A stretch of 64,000 nt of DNA from Anolis sagrei. Its lineage: Eukaryota > Chordata > Lepidosauria > Squamata > Anolidae. The notes under the pieces are model-generated. The model was not told where the DNA came from, searched no databases, and worked only from the letters and a program-made list of their open reading frames with translations. A program made the position numbers and the translations under genes. Every line of letters begins with the position of its first letter. Within the stretch, counting starts at the first letter, position 1. This document shows, one piece after another, positions 1 through 64,000 of the stretch. The stretch is from NCBI RefSeq assembly GCF_037176765.1, contig NC_090023.1, positions 204,012,506 through 204,076,505 on the forward strand. Reading direction: 5' to 3'.

Positions 1-52
1 TTATAGTTTTTCAGAAAAAACAAACAGTGGGTGTTTAAACACTTTTTTTTTG

Positions 53-540
53 TATTGTCGAAGGCTTTCATGGCTGGAATCACTAGGTTCTTGTGGGTTT
101 TTTTGGGCTATAGAGCCATGTTCTAGAGGCTCTATAGCCCGAAAAAACCCAAGCATGTGGACAATTTCAACAGAAAGGAAGAGACCATGAAAATGAACAA
201 AATCTGGCTACCGGTATTAAAAAACTCTAAAATTACAACAGCAAAACTACAGAGAGGAAACAACCAGGCACAGATTAACACCTCCCAGCAAGAGATTTTC
301 CCAGGCTCAGGCAGGCCTTCTAATGCTAATGAAGGTGATCAGCTGAAACATTCACACCTAACTGCAGCAGGGAAGGGCTCCTTGCCCCACCCCGGCCATT
401 CCACAGATATATAGACCCATTGTCCTAATTCCAACGGACCTCACTGCCTCTGAGGATGCTTGCCATAGATGCAGGCGAAACGTCAGGAGAAATGCCTCTA
501 GAACATGGCTCTATAGCCCGAAAAAACCCACAAGAACCTA
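53..540 (+). mobile_element. Penelope-like retroelement, 3' part with an inverted end at its left
   Basis: The right half (about 150-540) reads as the 3' part of a squamate Penelope-like element. It encodes a tract containing DNFNRKEETMKMNKIW, then an untranslated end finishing in GGCTCTATAGCCCG and CACAAGAACCT. The left piece (about 53-127) is the reverse complement of that end, followed by a short direct copy of it. An inverted plus direct terminal arrangement is known for Penelope-like insertions. T-rich flanks on both sides may be a target duplication. Only a fossil 3' fragment is present. Confidence 0.7.
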
Positions 541-699
541 CATTTTTTTTAAAATAAAAAAATCAGTACTGGAGGAATGTACACATTTATTTTTTTAAAA
601 AGACACCCGCACAAACCTCTGTCCAAACCTACATAAGAGAAATCTTGACAAAACCTCAAACTATTCTTGGAACCTAATCCAATACATTGTCCATAAGAT

Positions 700-1075
700 T
701 TTTTCCCCCCATGTCAGGAGTGACCAGTGGGAATCTTCCCGTCAACAAGGCGCAGAATCATAGCTATAAAGATGGGAAATAAGTTACATCCTTGTTTGAT
801 ACCTGATCCCCCTTTAAATGGGTCACTTAGGGAGCCATTGCTGTCCAATTGCTCGCAGGATATTCACATTTTTATCAGGGCATCCAGTTTTTGGAAGATG
901 GTCCAAAGAGCACTGTGATTCATTGTACTGAAGGCCTTTGCAAGGTCAATGAATGCCATGTACAGAGGTTGTTTTTGTTCCCAAAAATTTTCTAGAAATT
1001 GTTGCACAGTGAAAATTATATTCAGAGAGGATGTCTTTTGAAATAGGTATAATGTGAGCCCTTGGTATCTGCAGG
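700..1075 (-). mobile_element. Non-LTR retrotransposon reverse transcriptase fragment
   Basis: On the - strand the translation includes PLYMAFIDLAKAFSTMNHSALW, which here is only quoted in part as FIDLAKAF. This resembles the conserved reverse transcriptase block around the first catalytic aspartate (consensus F-DL-KAFD-VN). Reading frames change downstream, so it is a decayed fragment. The clade could not be fixed by eye. Confidence 0.6.
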
Positions 1076-1240
1076 AGTTTGGTTCCAAGACCTCACGTAC
1101 TGTGCCCTGTAGATATTAAAATACATGGATTTGTATAAATCAAAATGGTGAAATCAAAGTTTGCCTTTTGGATTACATATATATGTATGTATTTAACCCA
1201 TGCATTCAGAATCCGCGGATACAGAGCGCTAACTCTACAC
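1047..1240. mobile_element. Tigger/pogo-like non-autonomous DNA element
   Basis: The left end GAGCCCTTGGTATCTGC and the right end GCGGATACAGAGCGCTAAC form an imperfect terminal inverted repeat. The motifs ATCCGCGGATA and GGTTCCAAGACC are like those of Tigger-type elements of amniotes. Ends are approximate. Confidence 0.45.
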
Positions 1241-1521
1241 AATGCAGATCTGAGAAGGCAGATAGCAATCTGGAATATACTTTACGTCTGCATAAAACAG
1301 TAAATATGGCAATTCTTTTGTGGTGCTAGAGGAGGGAAATAAGACACAATCAATTTTCTAATAAAGTTACCCAACAGGTTCAAGAGTAGAGTAGAATATG
1401 CCGTAATTTGGCTGGTATAAAATAATAATTTCTTTCTATGCATTGTTTTCAGATTGCAATCCAATGACCACTTTCTTGAAAAGGAGATTTCTTAAAATCA
1501 GTGGGATTTAACTTCTGGACC

Positions 1522-1790
1522 AGAGCCCCCGATGGTGCAATGGGTTAAACCCTTGTGCTGGCAGGACTGAAGACCTACAGGTCATAGGTTAGAATCCGGG
1601 GAGAGCACGGATGAGCTCCCTCTGTCAGGTCCAACTCCCTATGCGGGGATATGAGAGAAGCCTCCCATAAGGATGGTAAAACATCAAAAGCATCTGGGCG
1701 TCCCCTGGGCAATGTCCTTGCAGATGGCCAATTCTCTCGCACCAGAAGCGACTTGCAGTTTCTCAAGTTGCTCCTGAGACCAAAAAAAAA
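1522..1790 (+). mobile_element. tRNA-derived squamate SINE
   Basis: The head has polymerase III-like boxes (GATGGTGCAATGGGTTAAAC and TAGAATCC), followed by a unique body. The tail GCGACTTGCAGTTTCTCAAG ends in an A-run. This matches a common iguanian tRNA-derived SINE. Full length or nearly so. Confidence 0.8.
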
Positions 1791-1795
1791 GCATT

Positions 1796-2022
1796 GAATG
1801 CCCTTGTAGCTTCAAAGCCTGGCTGATTGCTGCCTGGGGAGATCCTTTGTTAGAAGGTGTTAGCTGGCCCTCATTGTTTCTTGTCTGGGATTCCTCTTTT
1901 TTGTGTGTTTTTTTTTTAGTATTGCTCTTTATTTATTGTCCTGTTTTAGAAGTTTTCTTTGAAAATAGATTTTGTTCATTTTCATAGTTTCTTCCTTTCT
2001 ATTAAAATTGTCCACAGGCCTG
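1796..2022 (-). mobile_element. Penelope-like element fragment, antisense
   Basis: Blocks such as GTTAGCTGGCCCTCATTGTT and AAAATTGTCCACAGGCCTGTGG are the antisense of the 3' region of the squamate Penelope-like family whose coding tract also appears at 150-414. It is a fossil fragment in reverse orientation. Confidence 0.65.
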
Positions 2023-2035
2023 TGGATATCAATTC

Positions 2036-2103
2036 CTACCGGCTGTTAGGAATTGTGGGAGTTGAAGTCCAAAACACCTGGAGGGCCGAAGTTTGCTCAT
2101 GCC
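2036..2103. mobile_element. Half of a palindromic hAT-type MITE
   Basis: The tract CTGTTAGGAATTGTGGGAG through AAGTTTGCTCATGCCTG matches the right arm of the palindromic elements at 18342-18480 and 19872-20006. The left arm is missing. It lies just upstream of the CpG island. Confidence 0.6.
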
Positions 2104-2157
2104 TGCTGTAGCAGGTGAAGGAACAAAAAGGGCAGCCGGGAGCGCACAGGCCAGGAG

Positions 2158-2168
2158 TGCGCATGCTC
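2158..2168 (+). promoter_or_regulatory. NRF1-like site
   Basis: TGCGCATGCTC resembles the palindromic NRF1 motif, at the upstream edge of the CpG island. Motif match only. Confidence 0.35.
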
Positions 2169-2324
2169 ACATTCCACAATGTGTTTTTTCCCTCCCCGTC
2201 GTGACCCCTCCCACTCCTCCTCCTCCTCCCCCTCCTCTACCACCCCTCCCCCCCACCGCCGCGCGCGAGGCCCCTTCCTCTTTCCGCAGTATTATGAGCT
2301 CAGCGCGCGGCATGGCGTGCCCTA

Positions 2325-2354
2325 TGACGTAACCCGCCGGGCTCCTCCAATCAG
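2325..2354 (+). promoter_or_regulatory. CRE-like site and CCAAT box
   Basis: TGACGTAA at 2325-2332 is a variant cAMP response element. CCAATCAG begins at 2347 and is a good NF-Y box. Their spacing, about 330-360 bases upstream of the main ATG, is typical of a proximal promoter. Confidence 0.5.
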
Positions 2355-2512
2355 AGCACGAGGAGGGGGGGGGGAGAGAGAGGCAGTTGGTGCCTTCTGC
2401 TGGGGAAGCGCGCGGAGACAAGAGAGTCAGGGAAAAGACCCGGATGTGCCCCCTTGCTGTTGTTGCGTGAAGGAGCGGGTCGTGGCCGGCGCCTGAGGCC
2501 GCCCCGCCAGGC

Positions 2513-2533
2513 CGCAAGATGGAGGAGGCGGGG
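2513..2533 (+). promoter_or_regulatory. YY1/TISU-like element followed by a GC box
   Basis: CGCAAGATGGAGGAGG resembles both a YY1 site (AAnATGG core) and the TISU element, a start-codon context used by mRNAs with very short leaders. GGCGGGG at 2527-2533 is an Sp-type GC box. The ATG inside it opens the upstream ORF at 2519. Confidence 0.4.
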
Positions 2534-2614
2534 TTTGGGGCCGTGGCGCCGCCGGTAGTCGTGGCGCCGGCGCCGCCGTCTCCTCCTTCGTTGCCGGGCG
2601 CGGCGGCGGCGTGA
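2519..2614 (+). CDS. Upstream ORF in the PDZD8 leader (31 codons)
   Basis: An ATG at 2519 with A at -3 and G at +4 opens a 31-codon frame rich in Ala, Pro and Val that stops with TGA at 2612-2614. It closes 71 bases before the main ATG and is in a different frame. If the transcript starts upstream of 2519, this ORF could reduce translation of PDZD8. There is no sign of a conserved peptide, so any role is probably regulatory. Confidence 0.4.
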   Translation: MEEAGFGAVAPPVVVAPAPPSPPSLPGAAAA

Positions 2615-2685
2615 GGCGTGAGGCGGAGGCGAGGGCCGCAGGCAGGGAGGCCTCTCGGAGAGGGAGGTGGGGCCTCGGCGGGGCC

Positions 2686-48311
<45,626 letters not shown>

Positions 48312-50300
48312 TATTGCACATTTGGCCTTTAGAAAGATAAACTGGGAGAATACTTTGCACTTAATCAAAACCACATCGAATACTTCAAAATGTTATTAAA
48401 CACTGGTATGATGCATACAGCTGCTCCTCCCATTTTTTAAAGAAAAACTGTAAAAAAAATGGTTAGCATTTTATTTCTATGTACAACACCACCATTTTTG
48501 TGTGTGAAGACACTGGTCCAGAATGTGTTTAGAAATATTCTGGGGATTTATACTGGAAGGTTATTTTTAATTTATTTTGACTTTTTCTAAAGTTTTATGT
48601 TAACATGATGGTTTTCTTTTTGTTCCTTTTCATTATTAATTGCAGAGTCTTGAGATTTTTATCTTATGCTTACATTAACACCATCATAGCGCCCACAATG
48701 GGACCAGGTTCTGAAAATCTTTATTGTCACATTATTTAACTCTTCAAAATATTTGGAGAGGAGAGAGTTGTGGGTTGCAGATGGTTTCTAGGGTTTTGCC
48801 AATCATGCATCATAGCCAATACTGTGGCATTATTTTCAATAATTTAGTAAAGCTTTTATTACATATCAACATTTTTGCTTTCCATACTTTTTCCATTCAT
48901 AGACTTTGAGATGTTCATTATGTTTGAATGCATTTTTCTCCTTTGGCTTAGTTGAATTTTCAACTTCTAAAATATTTAATTGAAACTCTTGAATGACCCT
49001 TGATAAATGCTTAACCCTTTTTCCCCTTAAAAACCATGGGCATTAGATTTTGCCCCAACAAAGTTCTACCAATGTTACGCAGCAGTTTACTGGAGATGTG
49101 CTAGCAAGGTTCTCATCTCAATGTAAAAGTAGAGATGTCTAGCTTTATAGAACATATCACTCTATAATGTAATCCTGCTTAACCACCCATTAGAGAAATT
49201 GAACTGTAGCCTTTTCTGTTTACCTGAGCATTGATTTTGCCAGAGAAACTACAACTTCAAAGTTCTAATACTTAAGTGGATAAAATGTAATCAAAATTTC
49301 TCAAATGATTGGCTTTTCACTGGTTGTAATGCCATACGCATTAAAAGAGCAGTCAGATGCTCAACTTGTTAATATAGCATGTAGTTTCTTTCAGTGGATT
49401 TGGAGCCCAAGAGGAACTACAGTGAACATTGTCAACTCTTTTTTGAAAAGCCCCAACTGATCTGATGCCGGAGATGTTATTTTGAGGTTTTAAATCTATG
49501 TCTTAAGGCTTGATTGTCCATACTCATAATTCTTTTGGCACTGCACCATAAAAATATCTTTGTAAACCTAAAGTTAGCATATCTAAATCATCCTTACTTT
49601 GACTGAAAACAGTACTTCATATTATTGTGACAAATGTGCTTTGCTGTAATCATTGTAGTAAATAATTTTCCAAAATTAAATAATTGCTGAAATGAAAATA
49701 CAGTCCAAACTAAAAAAAGAGCATATTTCTATATTTGAAAAAAATGCTTTATAACCTAAACTATTTCATAACACCCCCAACCAAAAACAAATAATCTGTT
49801 GAATGAATTATGCCTCTCTCCATTAGTATTTAACTTGTGTCCAGGTACTCACTCTATAAACATTTATTGATGAGAAACAACTTCAGAAATAATGAAGATA
49901 TTAGATTTATGAAATAACATCTTACTGTTCTATCAGTTAATGAAATTGGCATATGTAGTTGGGTATCAATACTCTTCTATGATGATTGTATAATATAAAT
50001 TAAATGTAGTGCAATATTCTAAACGTTGCGTGAGAATGGTGGCAAAATAATTGTATGGTAGCAACAAGGAAAAACAAAAACACATATTTATAATAAACAC
50101 TGATCTTGAGAAGCAAGCTGTATTAATACATTCCTATTATATTCTTTGCTTCTGTGCTTTACCATACATAGAAAATAAAAATACCACTGAAAGCAAGAAT
50201 ATCTTCATGCAGTGGTATGTAACTACTTGACATATTTATGGAAATCTGCCTGAGATGATTGTAAGATATGATTTTATCATGAGAATAAGCTTTAATAAAA
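48312..50300 (+). other. PDZD8: PDZD8 3' UTR (probable extent)
   Basis: No further exon or repeat interrupts the sequence after the TGA. AATAAA signals lie at 50092-50097, 50174-50179 and 50294-50299, and an earlier ATTAAA at 48395-48400. The true cleavage site cannot be chosen from sequence alone. The first strong cluster gives a UTR of about 1.8-2 kb. Confidence 0.55.
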
Positions 50301-51443
50301 GTTTTTTAAAAATACATTCTCAGTCTTCCTGTTACAAGCTGTTAGTATCTACAGGATATTTCCAGTTGAAATCTGAAGGAATTATGTTCTCATCACATGT
50401 ACATGAAGATATATTGACATGTTTTAAAGTAGTGGCTTCCACAATTTCTGCAAGTCTTTGACTGAAGAGAAGAAAACTTACTTGGTATGGAAATGATTCC
50501 TGGTACATCTCCTCATTAAGGGTAAAGGTCTGGTTAAAGGTAAGATTTTTTTTTGTCCAAAACCTTGAAGACCCAGTCATGTACAGTGTACCAATTGTAT
50601 AGGATGGCATTTGTGTATGTGCCTTTGAAGAGGTAATTCTGTTATGGAACTTCAACATATCTAGCAAAGAGCTTCATCATACTTCAGAATATTCAAGAGT
50701 GTGTTCAAGAGCAGTGTATTGATTTTGCTTGCATTTATGAGGTCTTAATATCATCCAGTGTAAACTCAGCCCAACAACATAATGCTCTATGGCTGCCCGT
50801 ACTTGGGTGGCAAGCTTGCACAAAAATTTTGGAGGTTTTGTAAGTCGTATTAAAATTTGTTAAATCTATACTTCCAAAGTGATATCCAACACCTGGGTGT
50901 GGCCTGCATCTAAAATTCAAAACTTACCCAATCCTTTTTTAATATTGTAATACTTGGAAGCCTCACAAAATCAGTTCCATATTTATGCCAAGCAACCAAA
51001 AAAAATGGTGTCTCGCCATCATAAGAGGGAAAGCAGGGAGAAAGTGTAGTTTGCTGGAAAAGAAAGCACAGAACTCTGGGAAATGTAGTTAGAGAAGGTG
51101 AGGAGCCCTGTGGCAGAGAGTGCCAAAGGCCCTGCCCTAAACTACATTTCCCAGAATTCTGCTCGCATCAGAATGCCCCAATCAGGAAAGGAGAGAGATT
51201 TTTTTCATCCGTAGCAGCAGCCAGTCAGAGTTCCAATGAATGGTTGAATCTGCAAATAGGAGGACTGACCGATACTTCTAGTAAGTTTTATTTATTTATT
51301 TATTTAAATCCGTACTATGCTGGGAAGAAATCCCTAAATGGGAATATCCCTTGTGGGGATATTCAATTGCAATCTTTGGTTAGCCTAAAAGTATAGTCTA
51401 CTAATGGGTTCAGGAACTAAAGCAAAATATCAAATTGTTACCC
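50301..51443. other. Intergenic gap between convergent 3' ends
   Basis: It contains no ORF of note. The palindromic element at 51069-51162 and a (TTTA)n run at about 51285-51306 are the only structures seen. Confidence 0.6.
51069..51162. mobile_element. Foldback MITE
   Basis: CAGAACTCTGGGAAATGTAG at the left pairs with CTACATTTCCCAGAATTCTG at the right, arms about 25 bp. It is a familiar reptile palindromic repeat. It lies between the two 3' UTRs. Confidence 0.65.
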
Positions 51444-52920
51444 TTTATTTTATTTTTCAGTAAATGATAACATTCAAGTTGTTATTTCTCTGCATAATTA
51501 TCAACATAATAGTGCAACAACAACATTTTAATACCTTGACCAAAATAGATATATACACTTTACAAAACTATGTAAACAGGCTGTCTGCTTTAAAACACAA
51601 CTTATCTGCTGATAAATGAAAGAAGGCACAGATCATGTTTTACAAACAAGATGACATGTACACAACATTAGAGAAACATTTGATATTTATGCATGGTCAA
51701 GAACTCTTAGGATTGCTATTGGAACAATTCAGAGACTAATCCTTCCATACATTCAGCACTAGAACTGCCGTAGGGCTCAACAATTGTAGTGTTGATTATT
51801 TTATAGGGTGAACAAAATATGGAATAACTCCCTCCCACAAAGATATTGCCCAGTCTTCTTTCCAAAGACCCATCTAGCACAATATTGTTTGGACCGCAGT
51901 GTTCAAGAGTCAATCAGGAGGCAGGAAGCCTGCTCTATTTCTAAGTCTAGATTAGGCATGTCCTTCAATTTGTACCCCCCAAAATAAAGTCTTCTAAAAG
52001 AAAACCAATATCTTGCTCTTTTGCTTTGAATGTCGAACCTCTGCAATTTAATAGACATAATTTTCTTTTTGCCTACCAGATAATCTTACATTTCTTCACA
52101 AGGGATATTACACAAAAGTTCAAAAGTTGACAGCTCTTGTTTCTGGCATAAATTGGTACATATTGGTCTTGAGTGGTTTTAGTTAATACCATATTGCCAT
52201 AGAGCCACAGTAATATCCCACTTCAAACTTGTACCATTAGATTATATTTGTGTATCAATATTTGTATAAGGGTTGCACAGACGAGTGATGAAATGCCCGT
52301 AATACAGAAGACCTTACTATCTGTTTATAAACATCAATACCATTTGGAACACTGGGTGAGCCAATAGGGGAGTTCTATCAAATGTCTTCACAAATACTAC
52401 ATTCTCTTTACACTGATTTTTTTTTCTATTAACAATAGAAAATTTTACTTGTGTACAAGATTTGAAAAATAGGGTGACATTTCATTTACCATTTAACCAA
52501 ACTGTTTGAGAAGGGCAAATGGTATAGTCATTTCTGAATATAATGGATCTTTTCAGGCACTAATTTCTGCTGATGAATTAAATAGAAAAATAATAAGGGA
52601 AATATTTGTGAATGAACTTTGTAAAAGCATACACTTCAATTTAAATTTACACATTTACACTTCATTTTTTTTCAAAAATATAGAGCACAATGTTAAATAC
52701 ATAAATAATATTTAATACTGTAAGAACTATAAAAATTACTTTATTCCTTTTGTAAGGCAGTGGGTAATCTGCTTCATAATCAGGGGTAACAATAAAATAT
52801 ACCTTTGGTCTTTTTATTATTTTTGCTACTTCACTTTCAAAAAAAGTACAGTACAACTAAAAAAATGACGAGATGCTTCACAGGAAAAACATGTATACAT
52901 CAAACTACGCCTTTTGTACA
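51444..52920 (-). other. SLC18A2: SLC18A2 3' UTR (probable extent)
   Basis: Downstream of the stop on the - strand, AATAAA signals occur at 52818-52813, 52745-52740 and 51449-51444. The first two would give a UTR of about 0.1-0.2 kb and the last one about 1.5 kb. Mammalian SLC18A2 has a long UTR, so the distal one is plausible. No recognised repeat lies within. Confidence 0.45.
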
Positions 52921-62999
<10,079 letters not shown>

Positions 63000-63484
63000 T
63001 CACTTAAATTGTAATCAACAGTTGGAAAGGGCAACATTGACAGAAAGAAAATGTGTTCTGAAGACTTGCCTGTCAAATACACAATACTGATTACATCTAA
63101 ATTGCTTGGGTGGGGTGAAAGTCACATAAACCCATAATTTCATGTACTTGCTAGCTGTACAAAATATAAACAATGAAAGGTTATACTATTTTGAAGGAGG
63201 AAACACAGATGATCATAGTGTCTGGTGACATTCAGAAAGTCTGCTAAATCCTGGTCAGGACAATGAACAATTTTAGATTTCCATGGCCAATTTATGACTG
63301 GATCTATAACACCTGGCTTCCATATCACTCATTGCAAAAGAATAATCAGCTTCACTTGTATTTTGTTTCAAATTGTGTTCTTTCGTTAAAAATTGCTTTT
63401 CATCACCTAATGTCTCTGTCATTTGGATGAGAACAATGAGAAAACTGGAGAGTTGTCTGTGTCTGAATCCAAGTCTAGTTGACA

Positions 63485-64000
63485 AAGTAGTAGTAGTAAC
63501 TATTCTTATATCCTGCCACCATCTCCCCAAAGGGTAGGCTTACATGGGAACCCAGCCCAACAGAAACAGAAATAAAATATAGCACAAATTAAAATACATT
63601 GCATTTCAATAATTAAAACAATAAAATCAAACAACAGACATCATAAAAACATAAGAACAACAGTAACCATCAGCAAGTAGGGGAGAATAGTAGGTGTGTT
63701 CAGATCTAGGAAAGCGGGGCATGGACTAGTACAATACAACTGTAAGGGTGGGGTAGGTAACAAAGTGCTACAAGGCCAGACAATGAGTTAGGGTTAGAGG
63801 GGCCTGGTCAATAGATGAACCAATTAATCAAAGCCACGTTGAAACATCCAAGTTTTCAGGCCTTTACGGAAGGTGGGCAGGGTGGACACTAATCTAATCT
63901 CCCTAGGGAGAGAGTTTCAGAGTTGGGGGGGGGGGGAGAGGGCACCACTGAGAAGGCCCTCTCCCTCGTCCCCACCAATCATGCTTGTGACGGAGGCAGG
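63485..64000 (-). mobile_element. L2 LINE 3' part, cut by window end
   Basis: TAGTAGTAGTAACTATTCTT, CCTGCCACCATCTCCCCAAA and GGCTTACATGGG start the antisense tail. GAGAAGGCCCTCTCCCTCGT near 63950 matches the same region of the other L2 copies. The element continues past the window. Confidence 0.7.

Overview
The window comes from a squamate reptile, most likely an iguanian lizard. The evidence is the repeat content: tRNA-derived SINEs of the Sauria type, L2, CR1, RTE and L1 LINE pieces, Penelope-like ends, and many short hAT and Tigger-like elements, together with two vertebrate genes. No bacterial, plasmid or CRISPR feature is present.

Two genes lie tail to tail. PDZD8 runs on the + strand from an ATG at 2686 to a stop at 48311. 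It has five coding exons with in-phase joins and GT/AG borders, giving an inferred 1179-residue protein: an N-terminal membrane anchor, SMP lipid-transfer domain, C2-like region, PDZ, a second C2-like region, C1 zinc finger and coiled coil. Its first exon sits in a CpG-rich promoter at about 2.14-3.53 kb. SLC18A2 (VMAT2, vesicular monoamine transporter) runs on the - strand. Only its last seven coding exons, 62962 down to 52921, are in the window and encode the C-terminal ~217 residues. Its upstream exons lie beyond 64000. The two stop codons are 4.6 kb apart and the 3' UTRs converge in that gap. From memory, human PDZD8 and SLC18A2 have the same neighbourhood on chromosome 10.

Layout: 1-2100, repeats upstream of PDZD8. 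2140-3530, CpG island, promoter and exon 1. 3513-20683, 17-kb intron 1. 20684-26034, exons 2 and 3 around intron 2, which holds L1 and RTE fragments and a piece of a histone H4 gene. 26035-41314, intron 3, with a long L2 carrying nested insertions. 41315-48311, exons 4 and 5. 48312-52920, convergent 3' ends. 52921-64000, 3' half of SLC18A2 with repeats in its introns.

I found no undescribed gene system. The most unusual observations are a very young in-frame duplication inside PDZD8 exon 5, a histone H4 coding fragment in intron 2, two unrelated hAT elements inserted at the same base of two L2 copies, a Penelope-type insertion made only of two inverted ends with a 13-bp target duplication, and a 26-nt L2 insertion inside another L2. 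All repeat family names come from recognition by eye; no library search was possible.
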